Notes under the pieces: model-generated
Database searches by the model: none
Seen by the model: the letters and a program-made list of their open reading frames with translations, nothing else
What the model was told of the DNA's origin: nothing
In this document: one piece after another, positions 1-9,700 of the stretch
Layout of the letters: each line of letters starts with the position of its first letter
Numbering within the stretch: position 1 is the stretch's first letter
Translations under genes and position numbers: made by a program
DNA from: Avisuccinivibrio sp964424565
GTDB taxonomy: Bacteria > Pseudomonadota > Gammaproteobacteria > Enterobacterales > Succinivibrionaceae
Reading direction: 5' to 3'
DNA: 24,494 nt
Assembly (NCBI GenBank): GCA_964424565.1
Contig: CAYRIZ010000030.1
Span: forward strand, 1-24,494

Positions 1-126
1 TTCTCAGACTTTTTTCAGTCCTCTGCTTTAAGCCAAGGACCCACACAGATTGTCTCATGATGACTTTTTAAAGAACTCTTTCACAAAGCGCCAGGCTTTG
101 TTTTGCGGTTCCCGTCAGGGAACGGG
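1..126 (-). other. 5' leader of an rRNA operon (boxB-boxA and pre-16S processing stem), 16S beyond the left edge
   Basis: Read on the minus strand, the leader starts with a GTTCCC/GGGAAC hairpin (123-108). A boxB-like hairpin follows (CAAAGC, 5-base loop, GCTTTG; 100-84). Next is AGTTCTTTAAAAA (77-65), which matches the E. coli rrn boxA region (TGCTCTTTAACAA) at 10 of 13 bases. Then comes GACAATCTGTGTGGG (54-40), identical to the E. coli leader sequence that pairs with the CACACAGATTGTC just after 16S to form the RNase III processing stem. In E. coli the 16S gene starts roughly 110 bases further on, which here lies outside the window. The family knowledge is the NusB/S10-dependent boxA antitermination system. 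Confidence 0.85.
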
Positions 127-131
127 TGCAT

Positions 132-160
132 ATTCTAAGCGCTTTTTTACCCTTGTCAAA
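132..160 (-). promoter_or_regulatory. rRNA operon promoter (sigma-70 type)
   Basis: On the minus strand there is a perfect -35 TTGACA (159-154), a 16-base spacer and a -10 TAGAAT (137-132). Upstream of the -35 is an A/T-rich stretch (about 160-180, AAAAAATTTT) that looks like an UP element. The discriminator (ATGCACCCG) runs into C-rich sequence, as in stringently controlled rrn promoters. It points leftward into an rrn-type leader, so it most likely drives the rRNA operon beyond the window edge. The -35/-10 match is seen directly. UP-element activity and stringent control are inferred from known rrn promoters. Confidence 0.85.
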
Positions 161-251
161 CATTTTGCCGAAAATTTTTTAAAACTGCAGGTTAAATCTT
201 TGATTTTAAAGAAAATTTACCCGCCACTGAATTTTCGGCACCCTAAGTTTT

Positions 252-2516
252 TCAGACCAAATCCCGCTCGTACAGCCGGGGAATCAGTCCGGACTGACGC
301 TGTACCCTCTTCAGACAGGCTGACAGCAGCACCTCATCATGCCAGTGACCGTCATCCCCCCGTTTGGCACTGCCGGCTATGGTCACGGCCTGTCTGGCCC
401 TGGTAATGGCAGTGTAGACCAGCTCCTTGGTCAGCACAGGATTGTCACTCTGCGCGGTGACAAAAAGCACATGATCATATTCCGAGCCCTGGGATTTATG
501 TACCGTCATGGCAAAGCCGCTTTCATAGGAATTTAAAAACAGCGGACTGATTTTCTTCACCCCGCCGGCACCTCCGGGCAGAAACACGCGCAGCTCACCG
601 CGGCTGCCGTCAGCTTTTCGCTCATAGGCTTCAAAGCCCACATCGCCATTGGTCACCTCCATAATGGGATCATTGCGGGTGATCAGCACAATGCGCCCGG
701 CAAAATCTCCCCGGTCATTGACCTGACGCAGGTGACTGCTGTGCACTTCCTTCAGCACCTCCTGTTCCAGCAGCCGGTTTAAGCTGCGATCTCCTGTATA
801 GCCCTGACGGTTGGAACAAAGCACGCGGAAGCGATCCATCAGCGCAAAAGCCTCTTTGGCCTCGCTGTCGCTCAGGATAAAATCGCGCTCCTGCAGGAAC
901 CTCAGGAAGCTGCCAAACCCAAATTCTGCATTGCCGGCAGCATGCTTTCGGCCGTGTACACAGTCATGCACCAGCCTGTTCACATAGGTGTGCAAAGCCT
1001 GGCCTTCAGGCTCAAAGCGCTCATAACTGAGATCAGTGCTGTGCTCTACAATCTCCCGCAGTCTCTGCGCCCGCTCCCTCCTGACCTGCCAATTGATCTC
1101 CACAGGCAGATCATTGACCAGCCTGGCAAGCCGGCCTATACCGGAATCGGCCTTAAAGCGGTAGCTTTTCTGCAGCAGCAGGGCAAAATCGGACAGCGAG
1201 CCCTGCAGAATGCTCTTTTTATCCACAGCGCACAAAAAGGCCAGTTTGTCTGCGGTATCGGCCTGCAGATAAGGACTGTTTTTACCTGAAAACTGCAGAC
1301 AGAAGGCCAGATCACCCAGCACGGAGCCTGCCTCCACCGAACAGAGCTGATCCTTGTCGCCCAGCAGGATGAGGATGGTATCAGGGCTCAGGGCCTGCAG
1401 CAGTTTGTTGAACAGCGACAGATCCACCATCGAGACTTCATCTATCACCACAATATCCGCCGGCAGCGGATTATGAGCATCATAGGAAATGCTGACCTGA
1501 TGCGGCCGAACCCGGAGCAGACGGTGCACGGTCTGTGCCTCGCGAGGAATGAGATCCAGCAGATTGAGATCTGCATCCAGTTTAGCCTCCCGGCACAACT
1601 GCGCGGCCGCTGCCGCAAGTGCAGCCCGATGAGCGGTCAGCTGCCCGGCAATGGCTTCGGCCATGCGGGTGGCCGCCTTGCCGGTGGGCGCGGCCAGCTC
1701 GATCACCCGGCGGGAGGGGTCCAGCACCAGCAGCAGAAGCAGCAGGCGAATCACCGTGGTGGTCTTGCCTGTACCCGGACCGCCGGAGATGATGGTGAAA
1801 TTATTGAGGCAGGCCAGAGCGGCGGCGGCTTGCTGCCAGTTGACCTCAGTCTGACTGCTGTCGCTGTGCGGAAAGAGCAGCCGCAGGGCATGGCGCATAA
1901 AATTCTTCAGCTGCGCAAAATAAGGCAGCGCCCGGCGCTGTGTGATAAAGGACGCACAGTTGACTTCATAGAAGTAATAACGCCGAAAATACAGGCGGTG
2001 GCGATCGTAAATGAGCAGCCTGTCCGTCTGCCCGGCACTGCCTATAAAGGGACAGCTTTGCAGCATCCGGTACAGCAGCTCCGGTTGCTGCTGCCAGGCG
2101 GCCAGAATTTCCCGGCAGCGCTGCAGCACATACTCCTCGGCGGCATAAACGCGGTTGTCGCGGATGATGACGCGGCTGCGGTGGGTCTGCCGCCATAAAT
2201 CCGGCACGCCAGGCAGACCGGCGGCATCAAAGCTGAGCCGCAGGCATATATCGCCCTGCTCCAGCCTGTACTGCAGCATCAAAATAAGCAGCAGCAGACC
2301 ATCGGGGACTGCAGCATCCTGTTTTTTGAAATAATCTGCCTCGGCGCAGGCTATTTTGGAGATAAAGCTGCATTCGGCGGCAGCGGAAAGCAGATCAAAA
2401 TTAAGCTCCCCGCCCAACAGCTCCGCGGCGGACAGCCCAAAGCCTCCATCCCGGGGATAGTAATGGCCAAAATCCTGCGGCTCCAGTCCCTCCGGGATCT
2501 TCTCAACATCACTCAC
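252..2516 (-). CDS. recD: Exodeoxyribonuclease V subunit RecD (5'-3' helicase)
   Basis: RecD is the fast 5'-to-3' SF1B helicase of the RecBCD end-resection enzyme, which processes double-strand breaks for RecA loading. With the start chosen here it has about 754 residues, longer than E. coli RecD (608). Visible motifs are Walker A GGPGTGKTT at about residues 245-253, the Walker B-type DEVSM at about 359-363 and the helicase motif VHKSQGSE at about 672-679. I place the start at the GTG at 2516-2514 because AGGAGG (2527-2522) sits five bases upstream and the start overlaps the end of recB by eight bases, implying translational coupling. An in-frame TTG at 2549 has no comparable Shine-Dalgarno. 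It is the last gene of recC-recB-recD and reads toward the rrn promoter. I see no clear terminator after it. Confidence 0.93.
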   Translation of the reverse strand: MSDVEKIPEGLEPQDFGHYYPRDGGFGLSAAELLGGELNFDLLSAAAECSFISKIACAEADYFKKQDAAVPDGLLLLILMLQYRLEQGDICLRLSFDAAGLPGVPDLWRQTHRSRVIIRDNRVYAAEEYVLQRCREILAAWQQQPELLYRMLQSCPFIGSAGQTDRLLIYDRHRLYFRRYYFYEVNCASFITQRRALPYFAQLKNFMRHALRLLFPHSDSSQTEVNWQQAAAALACLNNFTIISGGPGTGKTTTVIRLLLLLLVLDPSRRVIELAAPTGKAATRMAEAIAGQLTAHRAALAAAAAQLCREAKLDADLNLLDLIPREAQTVHRLLRVRPHQVSISYDAHNPLPADIVVIDEVSMVDLSLFNKLLQALSPDTILILLGDKDQLCSVEAGSVLGDLAFCLQFSGKNSPYLQADTADKLAFLCAVDKKSILQGSLSDFALLLQKSYRFKADSGIGRLARLVNDLPVEINWQVRRERAQRLREIVEHSTDLSYERFEPEGQALHTYVNRLVHDCVHGRKHAAGNAEFGFGSFLRFLQERDFILSDSEAKEAFALMDRFRVLCSNRQGYTGDRSLNRLLEQEVLKEVHSSHLRQVNDRGDFAGRIVLITRNDPIMEVTNGDVGFEAYERKADGSRGELRVFLPGGAGGVKKISPLFLNSYESGFAMTVHKSQGSEYDHVLFVTAQSDNPVLTKELVYTAITRARQAVTIAGSAKRGDDGHWHDEVLLSACLKRVQRQSGLIPRLYERDLV

Positions 2517-5500
2517 TGCTGCCTCCTGCCATACGGTCAAGTTCTGCAATTATTTCAAAAGAGGGTTTGGTGTAATAAACGCCGGTAGATATGCCGGCTG
2601 TGCCGGCCTTAAGACCGCGCAGATACAGATACAGCACTCCGCCGAAATCGCGCTCATAGGAATAATCCGGGATACGCTGTTTTAACAAACGGTGCAGCAC
2701 CAGGGTATAGATCAAATACTGCACATCATAGCGGCAGCGGCTGTCATATACAGCCAGCTGCAGCGCCCGCTCATTGTAGAAGTCAGCTGCAGGTCCCAGA
2801 TAAGTAGACTTGTAGTCAATCACAAAATAGCGCCGCCGGCCCGACTGCCGCGGCACGCTGAAGACCAAATCCAGAAAGCCGGTCAAAAAGCCGTTGACCT
2901 GCCGCTCCTGCAGCCACATGGCCCGGATCACCTCATCTTTGAGGGAATCCTCCAGCTTGAGATCGCAGGCGGCACTGCGCCGGCACAGTTCATTGAGCTT
3001 GTCTGTGTCCAGACCACGGGAGGGCATCAGATAAGACATTTCCGTCACCACATCGTCTGCCTTGAGATCACAAAGCCGCACCGGTGTACCGTCCTGCTCC
3101 AAAATCACCGCATGCAGTATGTCATACAGCCACTGACCCAGGGCCACAGCCGCATCGCCTTCCCGCACGGTCCAGGCCAGCAGCTGCGCCCGGCCGTAGG
3201 TATTAAGGGCCTGCAGGCTGTACGCATGCAGAATTTCCAGGGGTATACCGTCAGCAGAGTTTTGCTGCTGCAGCATGACTTCCAGCCCCTGCTGCAGGGA
3301 AGAGCCTTGTTGCTGCAGCAGATCCTGCAGTCCCTGCTGCAGGGAAAATCCCGGTTGCTGCAGCCTGTCCCCCAGCAATTGCTGCAGGAAAGAACTTAGT
3401 TTCTGCAGCAGGTCATTCTGCAGCTGTCGCATGAAAGGGTTTAATTTCTGCTGCATCCCATCCTGCAGCTGCTGCAGAAAAGCACCGCGTTTCTGCAGCG
3501 TTTCCTCCAGCAGCCGGTGCAGAAAGGTGCCGGCGCTGATGCCGCGCGGGAAATTAAAAGCCGAAAGTCCGGCAGGTGGCTGGGCAAACGGGGTTTCCGT
3601 CTCCTGATCAGGCACTTCCTCCGCCGTCACCGTCACTGCAGCCGGGCGATCGTGCAGACCGCTGACTATGGCCGTATAAGAGGAAATGGAAAAATCGCGG
3701 TTGACGGCTTTATCCGGCAGCGTGGAAACCTCAAGCTGCGGCGCTTCCGGCAGCGGCGGCTGATAAGGAGCTTCCTCCGTCTCAAGATCGGCTGCAGTAA
3801 AGGTTTTACAGACAAAAAGCTTATCTTTGCCCTGCAGCGCGGCGGCCACCCGGGCTGCGTCAGGGGAGACCCGCTCGGACCAATCGGAGCTGCCGCACAG
3901 CAGGCGGATAAAACTGCGGGCATTTTGATCGCTTCTGACGTTCAGCGGTCCCAAAAAGAGGAAATTGGCCGCGCAGGCGCGGGTCAGGGCCACATAGGTC
4001 AGGCGCATATCCTCCTGCATTTCCGCCTCGGCCACGGCCTGGCGGCTGTCTTCCCGGGAATACAAATCAAGAGTACGTCTGCCGGTCTGCCGATCATAAT
4101 AAACCACCCCTTCCTTTTCCTGTTCGCTGTGCTCCCCGTCGCTCAGCCACAAAAAAGGCATCATGACCAGGGTAAACTCCAGACCCTTGGAGTTGTGAAT
4201 GGTGCGTATCTGTACCTGATCGCGCTCGGATTCCAGACGCAGCACCGTATCATCGGCTTCCAGCTGACTGCTCTCAGTATTGTTGATTAAATTGACAAAC
4301 CAGCGCAGCTGCGGCTTGATGCCGCTGATGCGGCCGTGCATCTGCTGCACCAGCTCGGCTATATGCTGATAATTGGTCAGCAGGCGATCGCCGTCGGTGA
4401 AGTGCAGCATCTTCTGCAGCCCCTGATGCAGCGGATCCTTCAGCCAGCGCAGAAAGGCCGGCAGAAAGCCGTTCTGCTGCCACTCACTCTGCATGAGGCT
4501 CAGCAGGCGCACTTCAGCTTCAAATTTTTCATCGCTCTGCTTTTCCATAAACTCCGCCCCGGTCAGGGAAAGCAGGCGGGAGCCCAGCAGACGCGACACC
4601 TTCTGCCGGTTGGAGCAGTCACACAGGGCATCCATCAAAAAGAAGATCTCCTGCGCCTCCTGTGTGGGACGGCCTTCATCTGTATGCAGCACCGAGCTTT
4701 TATCGGAGTAGAACACCCCGGAAATATTCAGCCGGCGCAGCTGTGCCATCACTTTATCGCATTCCCCGGCACTGCGTACCAGTATGGCTATGTCGCCTGG
4801 TCTGACTTTTCGTTCTTTGCCCTGCTCCCAGATCCTTCCGTCCGTCAGGCAGCGTTTGACCTGCAGGGCACAAAGCCGGGCAAAGGCTTCCTGCGCCCGT
4901 CCTTTGCTCAACCTGGAAGATGCAGGGTCAAGCAGGCTGACATAACAGGCCGGAATTTCCTCCTTTTCCTTACCTCCATATTTTTCTTTGTAGTCTGGGA
5001 AGTAAAAGAATTTTCTGCCCGAGGAATGCTTAACCTGCAAAAACTGCACTTCAGGCGTCATAAAAGGCTGTTTGTTATCCGCATTCAGCTCCCCGGAGAA
5101 CAGGGTATTGACGGCCTCCACCACCTGCGGGGCAGAGCGGAAATTGGTATTTAAGGTATAAACCGCCTCTCCTGAGGAAAGCTCGGCAATACGCCTGTAG
5201 GCTTTGATGTAGGAATTGATGTCCGAGCCGCGGAAGCTGTAGATGGACTGCTTGGGATCGCCTATGAGATAGCAGCGGCCCTCAGTCTCGACCTCGCCCT
5301 TATTCTTCTGCAAATAGAGTTTTTCAAAAATGGCATACTGCACCGGATCGGTATCCTGAAATTCATCTATCATGGCTGCGGCATAACGCTGTCTAATCAT
5401 GGCAGCCAGGCGATCCCCGCGCTCCCCCTGATGCAGAGCCCGGTTCAGACGCAGCAGTACATCATCGTAATTCATCACCTGCCGCTGCTCTTTGAGCTCT

Positions 5501-6756
5501 TCAAAGCGCTCAAAGACACACATGGCCAGTGCCGCCTTAAGCTCGCGGCCCAGGGGAGAAGTCCGGCTGCCGATAGCGGCGCATTCGGCAATAAAATCCC
5601 GGATACAGGCGAAAAGCTCCTGCACCTGCGCGGCATTTTTCAGTTTTTTCACTGCTGATTTGCCATAAGAGATCATGCTTTCGGCATTGATCACCTCAAG
5701 ATCAATGTCTGCTGCCTCCGCCGGCGGATAAGTTTCAGCCTCCAGCAGCTGCAGCAGCAACTGCAGCACTTTCTGACCTTTGCCCTTATTGAAGCTGACT
5801 GTCTTGCCATCCGTACGGGCAAACAGACCCTCTGCTGCCACCTCGCCCCGGGCTCCCTGCTGCAGCAGGGACAGTACCTCCGGGGTCAGCCTGCCGGTAA
5901 GCTGTTTTTTTGCCTGCTCAAATTCCGCGACGGCACTTTTTATAATCCCCTCTGCCCTGCTGCGCAGATCCTGCAGCAGAGTGGAGGCTTTGCGGCGCCC
6001 GCGGTCGAGATAAAGAGTGTTTTCTTTGACGGCAAAGGAAAGCACACTGTGTTTGTCAGATCCGGAGAGTCGCACCTGCAGCAGCTTCTTATACAGCTCC
6101 CTGATCGCCTCCGGACTGTCGCTGCCGATCAGCTGCAGCAGCAGTTCTGCCTCCTCTTCATGTTTTTTATCCTTATAAAAGCATTCCCGCCAGATTTGAT
6201 TGCAGGCCTCATCTTCCAGATTTGAGAGATCAGCGCACAGCTCAGTCTCAAAGGCTTCACCGGCTTCAAAGGCATAGATTTGATTTAAGGCACTGTTGCA
6301 GAAGGAGTGAATGGTGCAGATGGCAGCCTTGTCCATATCCCGCTCGGCATGCTGCAGCACCCGGCAGCAGGCGCTCAAATCCGCCTTTTCCTGCTGCAGG
6401 ATTTGCAGCAGCTTCTGCATGGTGTCATCAAAGGAGGACACATCCTCATTTTTGAGCGCTGCAGTAAAACAGCGGCGGGCATCGCGGATCTTTTCGCGTA
6501 TGCGCAGTTTCAAATCAGAGGCGGCGGCATTGGTAAAGGTCACCACCAGGATATTTTCCAGTTTCAGCGGCTCCGACAGATTTGTGCCGCTGCGGCCGGC
6601 ACAAAGCAGCAGTCTTAAAACCAAATAAGTGATGGTATAGGTCTTGCCGGTGCCGGCTGAGGCTTCAATCATGGAAGAATGCCTGAGATCAAAGGACAGC
6701 AGATTAAGTGTCTTCGCCTCCTGTACGGCAGGGGTCGCGGATGCAGCTGAAGTCAT
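2509..6756 (-). CDS. recB: Exodeoxyribonuclease V subunit RecB (3'-5' helicase and nuclease)
   Basis: RecB is the UvrD-like 3'-to-5' helicase and the only nuclease of RecBCD. At 1415 residues it is well above E. coli RecB (1180). Helicase motifs: Walker A ASAGTGKT (32-39), DEFQDTD (464-470), GDPKQSIYSFRGSD, IHNSKGLEF (His at about 854) and YVALTRA. The C-terminal nuclease domain keeps the expected metal ligands: the His in GTFLHRLLE (about 1080), the Asp in GFLDLVF, and DYKS (Asp at about 1314). Between the His motif and the rest of the nuclease domain lies a 90-residue, Gln/Leu-rich tandem repeat (listed separately), which accounts for part of the extra length. The ATG overlaps the recC stop as ATGA, and GGAGGAG lies nine bases upstream, so the two genes are translationally coupled. 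Confidence 0.96.
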   Translation of the reverse strand: MTSAASATPAVQEAKTLNLLSFDLRHSSMIEASAGTGKTYTITYLVLRLLLCAGRSGTNLSEPLKLENILVVTFTNAAASDLKLRIREKIRDARRCFTAALKNEDVSSFDDTMQKLLQILQQEKADLSACCRVLQHAERDMDKAAICTIHSFCNSALNQIYAFEAGEAFETELCADLSNLEDEACNQIWRECFYKDKKHEEEAELLLQLIGSDSPEAIRELYKKLLQVRLSGSDKHSVLSFAVKENTLYLDRGRRKASTLLQDLRSRAEGIIKSAVAEFEQAKKQLTGRLTPEVLSLLQQGARGEVAAEGLFARTDGKTVSFNKGKGQKVLQLLLQLLEAETYPPAEAADIDLEVINAESMISYGKSAVKKLKNAAQVQELFACIRDFIAECAAIGSRTSPLGRELKAALAMCVFERFEELKEQRQVMNYDDVLLRLNRALHQGERGDRLAAMIRQRYAAAMIDEFQDTDPVQYAIFEKLYLQKNKGEVETEGRCYLIGDPKQSIYSFRGSDINSYIKAYRRIAELSSGEAVYTLNTNFRSAPQVVEAVNTLFSGELNADNKQPFMTPEVQFLQVKHSSGRKFFYFPDYKEKYGGKEKEEIPACYVSLLDPASSRLSKGRAQEAFARLCALQVKRCLTDGRIWEQGKERKVRPGDIAILVRSAGECDKVMAQLRRLNISGVFYSDKSSVLHTDEGRPTQEAQEIFFLMDALCDCSNRQKVSRLLGSRLLSLTGAEFMEKQSDEKFEAEVRLLSLMQSEWQQNGFLPAFLRWLKDPLHQGLQKMLHFTDGDRLLTNYQHIAELVQQMHGRISGIKPQLRWFVNLINNTESSQLEADDTVLRLESERDQVQIRTIHNSKGLEFTLVMMPFLWLSDGEHSEQEKEGVVYYDRQTGRRTLDLYSREDSRQAVAEAEMQEDMRLTYVALTRACAANFLFLGPLNVRSDQNARSFIRLLCGSSDWSERVSPDAARVAAALQGKDKLFVCKTFTAADLETEEAPYQPPLPEAPQLEVSTLPDKAVNRDFSISSYTAIVSGLHDRPAAVTVTAEEVPDQETETPFAQPPAGLSAFNFPRGISAGTFLHRLLEETLQKRGAFLQQLQDGMQQKLNPFMRQLQNDLLQKLSSFLQQLLGDRLQQPGFSLQQGLQDLLQQQGSSLQQGLEVMLQQQNSADGIPLEILHAYSLQALNTYGRAQLLAWTVREGDAAVALGQWLYDILHAVILEQDGTPVRLCDLKADDVVTEMSYLMPSRGLDTDKLNELCRRSAACDLKLEDSLKDEVIRAMWLQERQVNGFLTGFLDLVFSVPRQSGRRRYFVIDYKSTYLGPAADFYNERALQLAVYDSRCRYDVQYLIYTLVLHRLLKQRIPDYSYERDFGGVLYLYLRGLKAGTAGISTGVYYTKPSFEIIAELDRMAGGSSE
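3256..3525 (-). repeat. Six tandem 45-bp (15-residue) repeats inside recB
   Basis: RecB residues 1078-1167 split exactly into six 15-residue units. Copy 1, FLHRLLEETLQKRGA (3525-3481), holds the conserved catalytic-His motif. The others are FLQQLQDGMQQKLNP, FMRQLQNDLLQKLSS, FLQQLLGDRLQQPGF, SLQQGLQDLLQQQGS and SLQQGLEVMLQQQNS, ending at 3256. The spacing of Leu, Gln and the final small or Lys-containing tail is kept in every copy. The last two copies are the most alike, and the copies have diverged without breaking the reading frame. The DNA is dense in CTGCAG (12 copies in 3241-3540). The units look amphipathic and probably helical. Any effect on the nuclease is unknown. Confidence 0.85.
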
Positions 6757-9700
6757 GCCTCAATCTCCTCCATCTGGGAATACACAAATTTTTGGTAAAA
6801 ATCAGCAAAACGCAGGGCCAGCTCAGACAGTTCAGGATTGGCCGCCACCTCCTGCGGTGTGCTGAACAAATAGATAAAGGCCCGGTCATATTCCTGATAA
6901 TTGAGAGCCGGCTGCAGTACAGCCTGCGGATCGGCATCCTCCCCGAGGGCAGCCCGCCTCTGCAGAAAACCTTTGCATACAGGCAGCGGCCGGCTCTGAC
7001 CGATTACAAAGAGCGTCAGCAGTTCCTGCAGAGCCTCCCGGCACTGATCAGCACTCAAAGGCTGCTGCAGCGCGGCATTTCCTGTACTGTCAAAAACCAG
7101 GCAGGGCGCTCCCTGCTGATATTTGAGAAAATAAGACAACTGCTGCAGCAGGGCATTAAACCAGGGACCGGGATTGGTTTCACTGTCAAATTGCAAAGGC
7201 CGGTACACATAAGGCTGTACCAGTTTGCAGGCCCCGTCCGGACAGCTGAGAAAATCAGCCGACAGGATAAAGCGGCAGCTCTTCTCTCCTCCCGCCTGCC
7301 GCAAATCGTCAGGCAGTGCAATTTTCCACTCCACGCCGCTGATATGTTCGCCCTTACGCTGACTTAAATTCTCCAGTCCGGTCTGTTTCTGTAGGATCTG
7401 CCGCATCCTGGCGGTTCTTTCTTTGAGCTTTTGGCAGTTGTGCTGCCCGAAGATACCAAAGGGCTGCCGGCCGCCTCTGATTTCTCCCTGCAGTACCAGA
7501 TCAGTTTCCGCAGCCGGGCGGTTTAAAATCTCCAGGCACACCCAGGCATTGGCAAAATCATCACGGGCAAAATCCTCGCATTCCTGCAGGGTATGGTCAT
7601 TGCGGTTTAAATTGATCTTCAGGCGCCGGCGCAGAAAATATTCCGCCGGACTGGATAAAAAGGCAGACAGCTGCCCCAGATCCAGCTGCACAGCCGGTTC
7701 AGGACTAAGTCCCCACTCACTGCACACCCCCAGTACCTGCCGGGTTTGATTTCTTTCCTGATTGGGCACACAGCAGCTTTGATCAAAGGAAGGTAAACGC
7801 GGCAGGCAGCCCGGATCCCGGTGCACGGTGAAATTATCGGGATTGTAGGCATTCAAACGCTCCTGGCAGCACAAACGGCGTTTGATGATCTCCAGCGGAT
7901 CGCCGCTGCCGTCGGGGCCGACTTTAAAGTTTTCGGCCAGATAATCAAGCAGCTCCGTGATCACCACCGAGGGCCTGAGCTCCTGCTGCGACACCGGGCT
8001 TTCACCTATATAGGAAAAATAAATGCTCTCGCGGGCGGAGATCAGGGCATCCAAAAAGAGGAAGCGGTCATCGAGACTGCGCGAGCGGTCACCGCGGCGG
8101 TAGAGATCGCTCACCCCGAGGAGATTAAAGCCTGGCATGCGCTCATGGCGCGGAAATTCCCCGTCGTTGAGCCCCAGGATAAAGATATGGCGGAAAGGCA
8201 CCGCGCGCATGGGCACCAGGGAGCAGAAATTGATTTTGCCGCTCAAAAAAGGATTGAAATTGCGCTGATCGGACAAATGTCCCTGCAGCAGGGCATGAAA
8301 TACCGGCAAGGTAATGAGCGGCGGCTTTTGCAGATCGCGGCAGCACTCCCGTATTTCATCTACTATCTGCATAATGTTCTGCTTGTGCAGGAACACTTCC
8401 TCATCTTCATCAAAGAAGTCATGGAAAATATGCTGTTCCAGATAGCGCTGCCACTCCTCGGGATGCAGCTGCAGATGCGGGGTAAAAATGGTGCGCAGCC
8501 GGCGCAGTTTGACAATAAAGTCATACAGCTGTCCCAGCAGTTCGGCATCATCGCCTTCTATTTCACTGTAATTGCCGCTTCCCGGCTGTTCTCCGCCCAT
8601 GGTACCGGCGAGCATGCGCATCAGTCCGCGCTCAAAGGTACCAGGCAGGGATATTTCTGCCTCCTCCCTGGTATCCTCATCATCCAGTCCCCAGAAGACG
8701 GCGGCCCCGGAAAACCAGCCTTCAATTACCGCCACATCATCAGGGCTGATGCCAAAATGACGCGCCAGCGGCTCTATGGAAAGCAGATCTGCCACCAGTA
8801 TATTGCTGATGCGGCTGGAGCTGATATTCAGCAGCGCCAGCACCGCCTCGCACAGCGGACTGTCCTCCAGCTGCGTGCGATCGGATATGGTATAGGGCAG
8901 ATAATTGGGATCATCACGCGGTACCGCCCCGAAGACGGCGCTGATATAGGGGGCATATTCATTGATGGCCGGCACCATTACCACAATCTCCCGCGGCTGC
9001 AGCGGCCGGCCGGCCTCTTTGGCCTCCTTGAAGCGGCGCAGCAGGGCATCGCGCAGCACTTCCATTTCGCGCAGGCGGGTGTGGCAGCTGTGTATTTCCA
9101 GCGAGAGGTCATCAGGGCTGATCTCCTGCCTGCCCTCCCCGGCAGGCTGCAGCTGCAGCAACTGCTGCTGCAGAGAATGCAGCAGAGTGTCCTTGGCCTG
9201 CTCCCGGAACAAATCGGTAAACTGCGGCATGGGATTGAGGGCACACAGCAGCGAGAGATTATCCATGCCCTGACGGCCCAGCCCCAGCAGCAGCGCATTG
9301 CCTTCCAGCAGCTCACCGCTGTGCTCGTCATAATGCCCGGCCTGCAGATAATCCAAATTGTCTGCCGCCGCCGGGGTATGCTGACCGGGCACATCAGGCA
9401 GCAGGCGGGCCAGGCGGCGCTCTTTTTTGAATTTGGCAAAAAAGTCACTGCTGTCTGCAGTCAAATCACCCCAGTACTGAGCGCAGGGATTGAGCAGCAT
9501 CAGACAGACGGCGCAGTGCCGGGACAGGGCCTGCAGAAAATTGATCACCTGCGGCGGCAGTGCCGACACCCCAAAGATAAAAATACGCGCCGGCAGCCGC
9601 GGTAAAGCCTCCTCTTCTGCAGCCAGCTGCCTGGTCAGACCGGACACCACCCCGGCACGGTCCAGAAAGAGCAGAGGATCTTCCTGCGGCGTGATCACAT

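Noticed and set aside
50..406. Open frame of 118 codons at the left edge
   Set aside because: It runs through the rrn leader and promoter and into the recD 3' end on the opposite strand.
2514..2549. TTG at 2549 as the recD start
   Set aside because: It lacks a Shine-Dalgarno and would extend 41 bases into recB; the GTG at 2516 has AGGAGG five bases upstream.
3256..3525. CRISPR array
   Set aside because: The 45-bp units are contiguous, diverged and in frame within recB, with no spacers.
7821..9605. Long open frame (594 codons) on the plus strand opposite recC
   Set aside because: It is fully antisense to a well-supported gene and has no recognisable domain; long antisense frames are common where codon use is GC-skewed.
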